A stretch of 39,225 nt of DNA from Clostridia bacterium (GCA_017411435.1 JAFQQD010000019.1:1-39225); one strand, 5' to 3'; shown: positions 1 to 8,407, counted from the first letter of the stretch. The notes: a model not told the origin generated them from the letters alone. Numbers and translations: made by a program.

Positions 1-128
1 AAGAGTTCTCCAAAGGTTGCAAATCTTTGGGAACAACCTTTGGGAACAGCTAAAAACAACGATATTAAATTTTCAGAAAAGTCCCGTAGAATCAGGGTTT
101 GTAGCGGTTGGGACTTCCTCTAACTTCA
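1..128. mobile_element. possible end of an integrated element beside a broken tRNA-Ser gene
   Basis: No gene is supported here. The stretch holds two direct copies of CTTTGGGAACA (25-35 and 38-48, period 13), a near-copy in inverted orientation (5-15, GTTCTCCAAAG), and the inverted repeat CCAAAGGTTG / CAACCTTTGG (10-19 and 34-43). Further in there is an inverted repeat AAGTCCC / GGGACTT (79-85 and 110-116). It abuts a tRNA-Ser gene that loses its 3' half at about position 129. Short iterated arm-type sites next to an interrupted tRNA are what tyrosine-recombinase attachment regions look like, so I infer the tip of an integrative element or its scar. No integrase is visible because the window starts here. 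Confidence 0.4.
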
Positions 129-172
129 CTACATTTCGAGTGCGGACCCTTCAACCACTTGGGTACATCTCC
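129..172 (-). pseudogene. truncated tRNA-Ser(CGA), 5' half only
   Basis: Reading the minus strand from 172, the sequence gives a 5' acceptor strand GGAGATG, then TA, a D-arm with CCC/GGG stem and AAGTGGTTGAA loop, and an anticodon stem-loop CCGCA-CTCGAAA-TGTAG with anticodon CGA (136-138). This is a typical class II tRNA-Ser start. The anticodon stem is imperfect (one C-A mismatch and one G-T pair). Nothing downstream supplies a long variable arm, a GGTTCGA T-arm or the CATCTCC acceptor complement, so the gene as seen cannot make a tRNA. Either an element has integrated at the anticodon loop and the 3' half lies beyond the window, or this is a relic. Confidence 0.6.
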
Positions 173-175
173 ATA

Positions 176-634
176 TTAAGCTTTTTTGTTGTCGCGCAGG
201 GCAGTAAAAAAGTCCTTAAGCATTGCGGTACATTCTTCTTCCATAATGCCTCCGTAGACCTTCGTAGTGCTGCCGAAATAGGATTTGGAGAAAAGGTCTA
301 TCCTGCCCCCTGCTGCGCCATATTCAGCATCATACGCGCCGAAATATACACTGTGCATTCGTGAATTTATTATTGCGCCACTGCACATTACGCAGGGCTC
401 AAGAGTTACATATAAATCGCAGTCGGAAAGTCGCCAATCAGAGAGAATCTCTGCAGCTTTTCTTATGGCAACAATTTCTGCGTGAAGTGTAGGGTCATGG
501 GAAGCATTACGAAGATTATGCCCCGTGGCAATAACTTCGCCATTTCTTACGATTACTGCACCAACGGGCATCTCGCCTTCTTTTGCGGCAAGTTCTGCCT
601 CATTAAGTGCCATTCTCATAAACTTGTTTTCCAT
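176..634 (-). CDS. tadA: tRNA-specific adenosine deaminase TadA
   Basis: TadA deaminates A34 to inosine in the anticodon of tRNA-Arg(ACG) in the cytoplasm and is usually essential. The protein is 152 aa, normal for the family. The zinc site and catalytic glutamate are visible: HAE at residues 51-53 and PCVMC with cysteines 81 and 84. I chose the ATG at 634 rather than the in-frame GTG at 640, because the GAGGTG ribosome site is well spaced for 634 and nearly touches the GTG. It has its own sigma-A-like promoter immediately upstream and is separated from the TPR gene behind it by a hairpin, so it is probably a single-gene unit. The cytosine deaminase/CodA families are less likely given the TadA-type spacing and context. 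Confidence 0.95.
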   Translation of the reverse strand: MENKFMRMALNEAELAAKEGEMPVGAVIVRNGEVIATGHNLRNASHDPTLHAEIVAIRKAAEILSDWRLSDCDLYVTLEPCVMCSGAIINSRMHSVYFGAYDAEYGAAGGRIDLFSKSYFGSTTKVYGGIMEEECTAMLKDFFTALRDNKKA

Positions 635-649
635 TTTCACACCTCACTT

Positions 650-678
650 ATAATAACATAATAGCATTATCAAGTCAA
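650..678 (-). promoter_or_regulatory. sigma-A-type promoter of tadA
   Basis: On the minus strand TTGACT (673-678) and TATTAT (650-655) are separated by 17 bases. They lie just upstream of the GAGGTG ribosome site of tadA. The match is good by eye, but no start site has been measured. Confidence 0.6.
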
Positions 679-685
679 GAATTTA

Positions 686-713
686 TCAGCCGATGCAATG
701 GCGCATCGGCTGA
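686..713 (-). terminator. hairpin downstream of the TPR gene
   Basis: TCAGCCGATGC (686-696) pairs perfectly with GCATCGGCTGA (703-713) around a 6-base loop. It lies just past the stop codon of the minus-strand TPR gene. No clean T-run follows on either strand, so termination is plausible but not assured. Confidence 0.4.
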
Positions 714-719
714 AATATT

Positions 720-1535
720 TTAGTTTAATTTAGAGAGTTCTTCTTCAATCATTTCACGGGTTACGGTAATTACGCTTGTAAATCTGCAATCAAGCGCTTT
801 TTCAAAGTTTTCTCGCGCACCCTCGATATCGCCCATGTTTTTGAGCACAAGTCCGTAATTATAGTACGGCATGGGTGTAATCAGCGCGGTTTTCAATAAT
901 GTACTATAAACTTCGCTTGCTTTCTCGTATTCTCCCATATGGAGATAAAGTTCGCCAAGATTATCGGCAATAGTTTTGTCAGAGTCGTTATAGTCATACG
1001 CCTCAAGCATAAATGGAAGTTCTTTTTCAAAGTCCCGGTCGCGCTTTGCCCTTTCAAGATAGAGCACACCAAGGGTTCCATAGGTGTTTGTTGCAGTAAA
1101 CTTTTCGTGAACTTCCTCGAGAAGTTCTATTGCCTCATCAAGATTTCCTTCCTTCCACACAAGGACGGCAAGGTTATGCTTGGCATTCATCTTATTCTCA
1201 TTGGTTGAACGCTTGGAATTTATTACTTCAGTAAGAATTCTTCTGCCTTTATCAAAAAGATTTTCGCGCAAGCAGAATGATGAATAAGCAATTTTGCACG
1301 CAGGAGTCATATCCCCTGTTTTATATGCCTTTTCGTAAAGAGACTTTGCCTTTTCAACATTACCTTTTACAAAGTAGTGCTGATTTGCAGACCGTGTCAT
1401 AAGTGTAGCGCGTTTCATATAGCATATGACACCTATCATTACTGCAACCAGCCCTAATGCTGCAAGGAACCCAAATTCGTTATTAACCACATACAAAGCC
1501 AGAAACAAGGCTATTGCATACAGGATTTTCTTCAT
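720..1535 (-). CDS. membrane-anchored tetratricopeptide (TPR) repeat protein
   Basis: This 271-residue protein begins with two hydrophobic segments (about residues 3-17 and 21-40) ending in a basic stretch. The rest is a helical repeat region with TPR-like spacing: residues about 52-75, 110-150 and 155-240, with motifs such as YEKASEVYSTLLKTA and GDIEGARENFEKAL. TPR proteins are protein-interaction scaffolds, and the partner cannot be read from the sequence. It starts 12 bases after the asnS stop and is probably co-transcribed with it. The N-terminus predicts an inner-membrane protein with the repeats in the cytoplasm. I do not recognise a named family. Confidence 0.8.
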   Translation of the reverse strand: MKKILYAIALFLALYVVNNEFGFLAALGLVAVMIGVICYMKRATLMTRSANQHYFVKGNVEKAKSLYEKAYKTGDMTPACKIAYSSFCLRENLFDKGRRILTEVINSKRSTNENKMNAKHNLAVLVWKEGNLDEAIELLEEVHEKFTATNTYGTLGVLYLERAKRDRDFEKELPFMLEAYDYNDSDKTIADNLGELYLHMGEYEKASEVYSTLLKTALITPMPYYNYGLVLKNMGDIEGARENFEKALDCRFTSVITVTREMIEEELSKLN

Positions 1536-1547
1536 AACTTCACCTTC

Positions 1548-2942
1548 TTAGAACTCTGCAGAGCCTGTTGTTCTGGGGAAACTCATTGCATCACGGATAT
1601 TCTGGATACCTGTAATATACATGAGAGCTCTTTCAAAACCAAGACCAAAGCCTGCATGCTTTGCGCTGCCGTAACGGCGAAGGTCAAGATACCACCAGTA
1701 ATCCTTGGGATCAAGACCGAGTTCTTCCATACGCTTTTCAAGAAGGTCGAGACGCTCTTCTCTCTGACTTCCGCCAATGATTTCGCCTACACCGGGAACA
1801 AGGCAGTCCATAGCGGCAACGGTCTTGCCGTCATCATTCATACGCATATAGAACGCTTTGATATCCTTGGGATAATCCATAACAAATACGGGGCGCTTGA
1901 AAATCTTTTCTGTAAGATAGCGCTCGTGCTCAGTCTGAAGGTCAATACCCCACTCTACAGGATATTCAAACTTTTCTCCGCTTTCCTGAAGAAGCTTGAT
2001 TGCCTCGGTATATGAAACGCGTCCGAAGTCAGAGTTTAGGACTGCATCAAGTCTATCAAGAAGTGTATTATCAATAAATTTATTGAAGAACTGCATTTCT
2101 TCGGGAGCGTTATCAAGCACATACTTGATTATGTACTTGAGCATATCCTCCGCAAGTTGAGCATCGTCTTCAAGGTCTGCAAATGCAATTTCGGGTTCTA
2201 CCATCCAGAACTCTGCACCGTGACGGGGAGTATTACTCTTTTCCGCGCGGAATGTAGGACCGAAGGTATAAACACCACCGAGAGCCATTGCATGAGTTTC
2301 AACATTAAGCTGACCGCTTACAGTAAGGTTTGTAGCCTTTCCAAAGAAATCCTGTGAAAAGTCGATTGAGCCATCTTCCTTTCTGGGAGGATTTTCAATA
2401 TCGAGAGATGTTACGCGGAACATCTCTCCTGCACCCTCACAGTCGCTTGAAGTGATGATAGGAGTATGAACATATACAAAGCCTCTTTCATTGAAGAAAG
2501 AATGAATTGCATATGCAAGAATACTTCTCACGCGGAAAACTGCGGAGAATGTATTTGTTCTCGGACGAAGATGCGCTATTGTACGAAGATATTCGTTTGA
2601 ATGGCGCTTCTTCTGAAGAGGATAATCGGGAGTTGATTCGCCCTCAATTTCGGCAATATCAGCATTAAGTTCGAAAGGCTGTTTAGCATCGGGAGTAAGC
2701 ACGATGCTGCCTTCGAAATAAACTGCACTGCCAACATTGAGTGATGCAATCTTGTCGTAGCAGTCGAGTTTGTCCTTTTCAATTACAACCTGAAGGCAGT
2801 CAAAGAAGCTGCCGTCATTGATAGAAACAAAGCCGACATTATTATTTGCACGGATAGAACGAATCCATCCTGCAACGCGCACTTTTTCCCCATTTTTGAG
2901 GTCAGTGCTTCTGAAAAGTTGTTTTATTGTAGTACGCTTCAT
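1548..2942 (-). CDS. asnS: asparaginyl-tRNA synthetase
   Basis: The enzyme charges tRNA-Asn with asparagine in the cytoplasm using ATP. The 464-residue length is typical for bacterial AsnRS. An N-terminal OB-fold anticodon-binding domain (about 1-110, with [19 protein letters not shown]) is followed by the class II catalytic core. Motif 2 is at about 237-250 ([13 protein letters not shown]), then [16 protein letters not shown], and motif 3 with [12 protein letters not shown] near the C-terminus (about 431-464), ending in the usual PRTTGSAEF. Its start is ATG at 2942 with GGAAGGGATGGA as ribosome site. It sits 35 bases beyond the terminator that closes efp and the zinc-ribbon gene. No T-box leader fits in that gap. 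A TPR gene follows. Confidence 0.97.
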   Translation of the reverse strand: MKRTTIKQLFRSTDLKNGEKVRVAGWIRSIRANNNVGFVSINDGSFFDCLQVVIEKDKLDCYDKIASLNVGSAVYFEGSIVLTPDAKQPFELNADIAEIEGESTPDYPLQKKRHSNEYLRTIAHLRPRTNTFSAVFRVRSILAYAIHSFFNERGFVYVHTPIITSSDCEGAGEMFRVTSLDIENPPRKEDGSIDFSQDFFGKATNLTVSGQLNVETHAMALGGVYTFGPTFRAEKSNTPRHGAEFWMVEPEIAFADLEDDAQLAEDMLKYIIKYVLDNAPEEMQFFNKFIDNTLLDRLDAVLNSDFGRVSYTEAIKLLQESGEKFEYPVEWGIDLQTEHERYLTEKIFKRPVFVMDYPKDIKAFYMRMNDDGKTVAAMDCLVPGVGEIIGGSQREERLDLLEKRMEELGLDPKDYWWYLDLRRYGSAKHAGFGLGFERALMYITGIQNIRDAMSFPRTTGSAEF

Positions 2943-2966
2943 AACATTCCATCCCTTCCGGATATT

Positions 2967-3012
2967 TCAAAAAAAGTGTCACGCCCTCAAATTCGCCTTT
3001 GAGGGCGTGACA
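2967..3012 (-). terminator. rho-independent terminator after the zinc-ribbon gene
   Basis: GTCACGCCCTCAAA (2978-2991) pairs with TTTGAGGGCGTGAC (2998-3011) around a 6-base loop, and on the minus strand a run of seven T follows (2969-2975). It ends the efp / zinc-ribbon transcript ahead of asnS. Confidence 0.85.
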
Positions 3013-3025
3013 GCTCAAGCACGAA

Positions 3026-3427
3026 TTAGTCTTCGCAACATTCGCTGCAATTTTCGCAATCGCAGTCAAATTCGATTTCAATTTCCTCTTCACAGTTGGG
3101 ACATGTGATTTTTTCACAGTTCTCAAGAGTGTCAAGGTCAAGACAAAGGATATCACCACAGTTGGGGCACTCTACCTCAAACTCGTCATCTTCGAAATCG
3201 TCTTCATCATAGATGAGTTCTTCAAGTTCATTGAGGTCTTCATCAACTTCATCAAGCTGTGCCTGGATGTCGTCCTGATATTCTTCGATTTCTTCAATTT
3301 CGTCTGCAATATCTGCAATAGCTTCTACGATTGCCATGAGAAGCTTGCCTTCTTTAGTGGTTTCGTCAATATCGAGACCTTCTGCAAGACCGCCGATATA
3401 TGCCATTTTCTCTGTTAAATAGCTCAT
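3026..3427 (-). CDS. acidic zinc-ribbon protein, CD1247-like N-terminal domain
   Basis: The protein is 133 aa from the ATG at 3427. A longer reading from a TTG at 3439 would translate the GGAGGT ribosome site itself, so I reject it. The N-terminal part (about 1-40, MSYLTEKMAYIGGLAEGLD) resembles the domain named after Clostridioides CD1247. A strongly acidic coiled-coil-like stretch follows (about 40-85), then a two-knuckle zinc ribbon with CPNCG and CPNCE, and then a cysteine-dense tail (CDCENCSECC). It lies 21 bases after efp and is probably in the same operon. The function of the family is not known to me. The tail has more cysteines than one zinc ribbon needs. Confidence 0.75.
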   Translation of the reverse strand: MSYLTEKMAYIGGLAEGLDIDETTKEGKLLMAIVEAIADIADEIEEIEEYQDDIQAQLDEVDEDLNELEELIYDEDDFEDDEFEVECPNCGDILCLDLDTLENCEKITCPNCEEEIEIEFDCDCENCSECCED

Positions 3428-3448
3428 ATTAACCTCCAAAAAATTTAA

Positions 3449-4006
3449 TTATGCTCTACCAAGGTATTCGCCTGTACGGGTATCAACCTTGATAACTTCG
3501 CCATTATCGATGAAGAGAGGAACCTGAACCTGTGCACCTGTTTCAAGTGTAGCGGGTTTTGTAGCACCTGTTGCTGTGTTTCCTGCGAAACCGGGTTCCG
3601 TCTCTGTGATAGCAAGTTCTACAATGTTCGGAGGTTCAATAGCAAAGATATTTCCCTTGTAGGAAAGAATCTTAACCTGCATATTTTCCTTAACGAACTT
3701 AAGAGCATCACCAAGCTGGTCTGCGCTTACGGGAATCTGCTCGTAGCTTTCGGGATCCATAAAGTAGTAAAGATCGCCGTCGTTGTAAAGATATTCCATG
3801 TCTTTACGGTCGATATGTGCCTTAGGCATCTTATCTGTGGGGTTGAAAGTTTTTTCAACAACACCGCCTGAAATTACATTCTTAATCTTTGTTCTTACGA
3901 ACGCTGCACCTTTACCGGGTTTAACATGCTGGAATTCGATTATCTGATAAACGCTTCCATCATATTCAAATGTTACACCATTTCTAAAATCGCCTGCTGA
4001 AATCAT
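3449..4006 (-). CDS. efp: translation elongation factor P
   Basis: EF-P binds ribosomes stalled on consecutive prolines and promotes peptide-bond formation. The 185-residue length is standard for the three-domain protein. The N-terminal KOW-like domain carries the tip loop PGKGAA with Lys32, the residue that is post-translationally modified in many bacteria. The C-terminal OB domains follow ([18 protein letters not shown]; end [12 protein letters not shown]). No modification enzyme is encoded in this window. It starts at ATG 4006 behind a likely promoter and leads a two-gene transcript with the acidic zinc-ribbon gene. Confidence 0.97.
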   Translation of the reverse strand: MISAGDFRNGVTFEYDGSVYQIIEFQHVKPGKGAAFVRTKIKNVISGGVVEKTFNPTDKMPKAHIDRKDMEYLYNDGDLYYFMDPESYEQIPVSADQLGDALKFVKENMQVKILSYKGNIFAIEPPNIVELAITETEPGFAGNTATGATKPATLETGAQVQVPLFIDNGEVIKVDTRTGEYLGRA

Positions 4007-4046
4007 TTTTATACTATCCTTTCGTAAATAAAATTACCTATGCTAT

Positions 4047-4075
4047 AGTTTACAACATTTTCCTGTAAATATCAA
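4047..4075 (-). promoter_or_regulatory. possible sigma-A promoter of efp
   Basis: On the minus strand TTGATA (4070-4075) and TAAACT (4047-4052) are 17 bases apart, some 40 bases upstream of efp. The -10 element is a moderate match. Confidence 0.4.
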
Positions 4076-4091
4076 GTATTTTTTATATTTA

Positions 4092-6158
4092 TTATTTTAA
4101 GAGGTATCCTCGGGTGAAAACCGGCGGTTTAATCGCCTCGCGTTTTCCGAGATACATATCAATTGTATTTTTTGTTTCTTCGCCGTTTTCCAAAGTAAAT
4201 ACAAGGCGGATTCCGTCCACACCGCTTTTCTTAACCTCTCTTAATTTGTCCGCTGTAAATGTAGGGCGCGAGTTATAAACCGTGTTAAGATGGGTTTCTT
4301 TGTCCCCTGCAATCATGAACTGTGCACCTGTTTTGTCCTTTATGAAAATCGGTTTTGTGCAATCGCATTTACCCGTTATTCCGCGGATAAGACAGGCACG
4401 GCTTGTCATAACCGTCTGATAACCGTAGCAGACTATTTCGCATGGAGCTGAAGTCTTCTGTACAATATTCTTTATATCTCCAAGAGGAAGCTCAACAGAA
4501 AGAGTTACACTGTTACATTCTTCTGCGAAAAAGTTTGCACTGACGCTGTTATATATATTCATTCCCCAATCGCCATAAACTGCTCTTCCTTGTTTTTTAG
4601 CAAGCTTTATCATGCCTGGGCTTGATGCATATACGCCATACGAGGTGGGTATTTTCGATAGTTTTTCCTCAACTGCTTTGTCATTCACAACTACCTGCGG
4701 AAGAAGGACAAAGCACCTTCCGTCAGGCGTAATTTCATCCCAGAGCGAAAGCGGAACGAGTACCCTGTCGGCGTAGTCTGCGTTTTCAAACTGTTCTTTT
4801 GTGGAAATCTGTACACAGAGATAATTATTCTTGCTTATGTCCGTTTTTATCGTGGGATATTCAAAAGAATTCGTTTTCTTTTCCACAATTTCCGCGCGTT
4901 TTTCAAGAAGTTTTTCAGTCGCTTCACGGCGCATAGAATTAAGTGCTGACACCGGAAGCGTTATATTCTCGTCTGCGACAAATTTGAAGTTTTTAAGGAC
5001 AAAAGGCGTCTGCCCCATCTTACCGATTTGCGACTGTGCGCGCTTTTCTGAAAGCGCCAATTTCTGTGCCGCTTCTCCCTCATCGCCAAAGGCAGTTACT
5101 GTATGAATTCCGTCACTCAGCGTCAACGATGATTTTTCTTTGTAGCAGATTTTCAAAGCAGCGTCAACGGGGATTTTTTTATTTTCGTTACCATCCCTGA
5201 AAGTTGAGCGCGCCTCTTTTATAACATTATCATCCGCGCGGGATGAGAGATTGTCATTACTGATGGAATAATTCATGATTTCGGGCGTGTTTTTTTCGTT
5301 AAAATACGCCTTTGTAAAGCCGTCTCCGCGTACAAATATTTTTTCAAGTTTTTCTTCATCACAGCGTTCCAGAGGAGCAAAACTGTCAAGGTATTTTCTG
5401 TATACACTCGTTACAGTTGCAACATATTCAGGACTTTTCATTCTGCCCTCAATTTTGAAGCTCGTAACCCCTGCATCGCGCATTTTTGAAAGCTCGTCTG
5501 CAAGGCACAAATCACGCGGGCTTAAAAGATATCCGTTTTTTCCGCAGGATGAGTATTTTTGTCTGCAGGGCTGTGCGCACATACCGCGGTTTCCGCTTCT
5601 GCCCCCGATAAATGATGACATCAGGCATTTTCCTGAGAAGCTTATACAAAGTGCACCATGGCAAAAGGCTTCTATTTCGGCATTTGTATTTTCGGCAATG
5701 TGACTGATTTCCTCCTCAGAAAGTTCACGCGATACAACAACTCGTGAAAAGCCGAATTCTTCGAGTGCAGCGACATCATATTTATTTGACGCGGTCATTT
5801 GCGTACTTGCGTGAATGGGCATATCGGGACATACTTTTTTTGCGATTACTGCCGCGCCCATATCCTGAATTATAAGTGCATCCACGCCTGATTTTGCCGC
5901 CTTTACAACAGACGCCTCAAAAAGAACAAGTTCATCCTCGCTAACGAGTGTATTAAGCGCAAGGAAGACACGAACACCCCTTGCGTGACAATAGGAGGCC
6001 GCTTTTTTTATCTCGTCCCATGTGAAATTTTCTGCATTTTTCCTTGCGCTGAAAGACTGCTCACCAAGATAGACCGCGTCTGCGCCGTTTTGCACCGCTG
6101 CCGTAAGTGATTCCCACTTTCCTGCAGGAGCGAGCAGTTCTGTGTAGTTCTTTTTCAT
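4092..6158 (-). CDS. U32 peptidase-family protein, RlhA/YdcP-like RNA hydroxylation enzyme
   Basis: The U32 family was named for collagenase-like peptidases, but characterised bacterial members (TrhP, RlhA) are needed for prephenate- and iron-dependent hydroxylation of tRNA U34 or 23S rRNA C2501. The 688-residue length fits the long RlhA/YdcP type, not the shorter TrhP type of about 400-450. An N-terminal TIM-barrel-like region begins ELLAPAGKWESLTAAVQNGADAV when read across the junction of two motifs. The family signature with its cysteines lies around residues 163-190 (EAFCHGALCISFSGKCLMSS, then GNRGMCAQPCRQ). A further C-terminal domain carries CYGYQ and GKCDC cysteines. It follows zapA by about 50 bases and is likely co-transcribed. 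Which RNA it modifies cannot be told from the sequence. Confidence 0.85.
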   Translation of the reverse strand: MKKNYTELLAPAGKWESLTAAVQNGADAVYLGEQSFSARKNAENFTWDEIKKAASYCHARGVRVFLALNTLVSEDELVLFEASVVKAAKSGVDALIIQDMGAAVIAKKVCPDMPIHASTQMTASNKYDVAALEEFGFSRVVVSRELSEEEISHIAENTNAEIEAFCHGALCISFSGKCLMSSFIGGRSGNRGMCAQPCRQKYSSCGKNGYLLSPRDLCLADELSKMRDAGVTSFKIEGRMKSPEYVATVTSVYRKYLDSFAPLERCDEEKLEKIFVRGDGFTKAYFNEKNTPEIMNYSISNDNLSSRADDNVIKEARSTFRDGNENKKIPVDAALKICYKEKSSLTLSDGIHTVTAFGDEGEAAQKLALSEKRAQSQIGKMGQTPFVLKNFKFVADENITLPVSALNSMRREATEKLLEKRAEIVEKKTNSFEYPTIKTDISKNNYLCVQISTKEQFENADYADRVLVPLSLWDEITPDGRCFVLLPQVVVNDKAVEEKLSKIPTSYGVYASSPGMIKLAKKQGRAVYGDWGMNIYNSVSANFFAEECNSVTLSVELPLGDIKNIVQKTSAPCEIVCYGYQTVMTSRACLIRGITGKCDCTKPIFIKDKTGAQFMIAGDKETHLNTVYNSRPTFTADKLREVKKSGVDGIRLVFTLENGEETKNTIDMYLGKREAIKPPVFTRGYLLK

Positions 6159-6174
6159 AACAATACATCCTAAC

Positions 6175-6201
6175 AGAGCTACCGCGCATTGCGGTAGCTC
6201 T
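6175..6201. repeat. perfect inverted repeat between zapA and the U32 gene
   Basis: AGAGCTACCGC (6175-6185) and GCGGTAGCTCT (6191-6201) form an 11-bp stem with a 5-base loop. No T-run follows in the direction of zapA transcription, so it may be an mRNA-processing or attenuation hairpin rather than a full terminator. Confidence 0.6.
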
Positions 6202-6205
6202 AATT

Positions 6206-6583
6206 TTATCTGTTTTTAAGTTCGGTTTCGAGTTTTACAACATTCATTTTAAGCGATTGATTCTCTGCACGCAGGCGCGCAAGTTCAGCGTTTAGTTTAT
6301 CAAGTGCAAGCTTGCTTCCGCCTGCCTCCTCGGCATATTTAAGAAGCTGAGCACGGAGTTTTTCGTTATCCTCCTGCGCCTGCATATACTCATCACAAAT
6401 ATTAACCGCAGTGAGCACCGCCGCCATAGATGTTGAAAGACGCTTATCGCGTTCTATGAGTTCGCGCATATTCTTATCAACATGATATGCAACATGCTGA
6501 ACATACTCCTCATCCGCGTTGCATGAAATTCTGTATTCTGCGCCATTTATTTTAACAACTGTCGTAACCTTGTTTTCTTCCAT
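6206..6583 (-). CDS. zapA: cell division protein ZapA
   Basis: ZapA binds and bundles FtsZ protofilaments at the division ring. The protein is 125 aa. It has a short N-terminal beta/alpha head (about 1-55, with VVKINGAEYRISCNADEEYV and HVAYHVDKNMREL) and a long C-terminal coiled coil (about 65-125) rich in L/E/K heptads, the arrangement of the family. It is somewhat longer in the coil than the shortest Gram-positive ZapA proteins. It has a good promoter directly upstream and the U32-family gene directly downstream. This pairing is common in Clostridia as far as I know. Confidence 0.9.
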   Translation of the reverse strand: MEENKVTTVVKINGAEYRISCNADEEYVQHVAYHVDKNMRELIERDKRLSTSMAAVLTAVNICDEYMQAQEDNEKLRAQLLKYAEEAGGSKLALDKLNAELARLRAENQSLKMNVVKLETELKNR

Positions 6584-6614
6584 AGTAAATCTACCTTTCG
6601 TAATAGATATTTTA

Positions 6615-6643
6615 ATTATACATTAAATTTAATCAAAATTCAA
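6615..6643 (-). promoter_or_regulatory. sigma-A promoter of zapA
   Basis: On the minus strand TTGAAT (6638-6643) and TATAAT (6615-6620) are spaced by 17 bases, followed about 25 bases later by the AAAGG ribosome site and the zapA ATG. Confidence 0.65.
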
Positions 6644-6667
6644 CAGTTTTAGTGCTGTTTTTTCTAT

Positions 6668-7078
6668 TTAAGATTTATATTCTTGTAAATACGCTCTTTT
6701 TGTGATAAAATGACCAAAAGCGCTGCTCACTCCGTACCAGAGTGTTGCCCAGATAAATGAGACTGAATAACTATTTTCAAAGAATAGCGCGATTGCAGAA
6801 ATCAGGAAAAAAGGCGCAAGTCTTCTTGGCGATGTGTACGAAATCACAACAGTGCTTATGAGAATAAGGATTTGAACGACCAGTTTTATATCGTCTGCAA
6901 AGGCAAGGGTAAGCACGCTGCAAGAGAGTACGGCAAGCGGTATTTCCCATAAAAATGAGTCGCGGAACTTAAAAAGCGACATTAAAAGAAGCACCGATGT
7001 GAAACCAAGCCATATATCTCCAAGTCCAAAAATGTAACAAGCAGAAAAAGTTGCTATAATATAGAGTAATTTTCGCAT
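6668..7078 (-). CDS. small polytopic membrane protein of unknown function
   Basis: I do not recognise a family. From the ATG at 7078 it is 136 residues with about four to five hydrophobic segments and few charged residues, ending in a short basic/polar tail (KRAYLQEYKS). An in-frame upstream start at 7114 would add a 12-residue leader, but AAGGATGG lies at good spacing for 7078, so I use that. It is transcribed divergently from hflX with a 66-base gap. No catalytic or transport motif is visible. Confidence 0.6.
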   Translation of the reverse strand: MRKLLYIIATFSACYIFGLGDIWLGFTSVLLLMSLFKFRDSFLWEIPLAVLSCSVLTLAFADDIKLVVQILILISTVVISYTSPRRLAPFFLISAIALFFENSYSVSFIWATLWYGVSSAFGHFITKRAYLQEYKS

Positions 7079-7144
7079 AATACACCATCCTTGTGATAAT
7101 AGTATTATTAGCACGAAGAGATTTTATATACTGGAGTTTTATAT

Positions 7145-8407
7145 ATGCACGAAACAGAAAAAGAAATTGAAAAAGTAATACTGTGCGGTGTTCATACTGG
7201 AAGAATCAATACACTTGATGACACGACTGAGGAATCGATGCAGGAACTTTATGAGCTTGCCCGTACTGCTCAGGCGGAAGTTGTCGGAGAGATAATTCAG
7301 AATAAAGACCATCCCGAAAATGCCACCTATTTTGGCGAGGGTAAGATGGAAGAGCTTCGTATTGCGGCAGAAACCTTGGGTGCGACACTTCTTATTTTCG
7401 ATGACGAGCTGACGGGAAGTCAGATACGAAACATTGAAAACTACACACATATCCGTACAATTGACCGAAGCACGCTTATTCTTGACATTTTCGCGCAGAG
7501 AGCCATATCTAAAGAGGGGAAAATCCAGGTTGAACTGGCACAGTTAAAGTATTCTCTTCCCCGCCTTTCAGGTATGGGGGCTGAGCTTTCAAGACTCGGT
7601 GGCGGTATCGGAACGCGTGGCCCCGGCGAAACGAAACTTGAAAGCGACAGACGGCATATTCACAGACGCATAAATTCGCTTGAGGCAGAGCTTCGCGAAA
7701 TTCAGGCACACCGCGATTTGCAAAGAAGCAGACGCGAGAAGGACAATGTCGTTGTAGCCGCGCTTGTCGGTTACACAAACGCAGGTAAGAGCACGATATT
7801 GAACTACTTCACAGACTCAGGCGTGCTTGCTGAAAATATGCTTTTTGCAACCCTTGACCCGACAATGCGAAAGCTTGACCTGCCCGATGGCAGAAACGCT
7901 GTAATCGTGGACACGGTTGGTTTTATCAGAAAACTTCCGCATCATCTTATTGAAGCGTTTAAGTCTACACTTGATGAGGCGGTTTTAGCCGATGTTCTTA
8001 TCCATGTAATTGATTCGTCAAACCCTGAAATGCATACGCAGATGAGGGTCGTAGATGAACTTATACAGACACTTGGTTGCAGGGCACAGAGGATTATCGC
8101 TGTATTCAATAAGTGTGACATTGCTCCTCCCCTTTCTCCGCGTCCTGAAGGCAATTACACCGATTTTATTTCTGTAAGTGCAAAAAGCGGTGAAGGTATG
8201 GAGGAACTTGTGGAGCTTCTCCACGATGCTTTGCCGGGGAAGAAAAAGGAAATTGAGGTGCTTATCCCCTATTCTGACAGTAAAACTGCGGCTCTGCTGC
8301 ACGAAGGCGAAGTAATACTTGAAGAAAGTTATGAGGCTGAGGGCACAAAAATACGCATACTTGCCGATGAGGCGCTGTATGCGAGACTAAGAAACTATAT
8401 CATATAA
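7145..8407 (+). CDS. hflX: GTPase HflX, ribosome-associated
   Basis: HflX binds the 50S subunit and, in several bacteria, splits stalled or heat-damaged 70S ribosomes. It also supports antibiotic tolerance. The 420-residue protein has the N-terminal HflX domain (to about 200) with the glycine-rich signature GGGIGTRGPGETKLE, then a TRAFAC GTPase domain: G1 GYTNAGKST at 209-217, G3 DTVGFIRKLPHHL and G4 NKCD. A short C-terminal domain follows. The start at 7145 is close behind a weak CTGGAG ribosome site. The YigZ-family gene follows after 16 bases, and both end at a strong terminator. Confidence 0.96.
   Translation: MHETEKEIEKVILCGVHTGRINTLDDTTEESMQELYELARTAQAEVVGEIIQNKDHPENATYFGEGKMEELRIAAETLGATLLIFDDELTGSQIRNIENYTHIRTIDRSTLILDIFAQRAISKEGKIQVELAQLKYSLPRLSGMGAELSRLGGGIGTRGPGETKLESDRRHIHRRINSLEAELREIQAHRDLQRSRREKDNVVVAALVGYTNAGKSTILNYFTDSGVLAENMLFATLDPTMRKLDLPDGRNAVIVDTVGFIRKLPHHLIEAFKSTLDEAVLADVLIHVIDSSNPEMHTQMRVVDELIQTLGCRAQRIIAVFNKCDIAPPLSPRPEGNYTDFISVSAKSGEGMEELVELLHDALPGKKKEIEVLIPYSDSKTAALLHEGEVILEESYEAEGTKIRILADEALYARLRNYII

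Noticed and set aside
17-364. 115-codon open frame on the plus strand at the left edge
   Set aside because: It runs through the tRNA-Ser relic and antisense to the end of tadA, has no convincing ribosome site and shows no family resemblance.
4831-5703. Plus-strand frames of 91 and 142 codons opposite the U32 gene
   Set aside because: They are serine/phenylalanine-rich shadows of the U32 coding strand with no start context.
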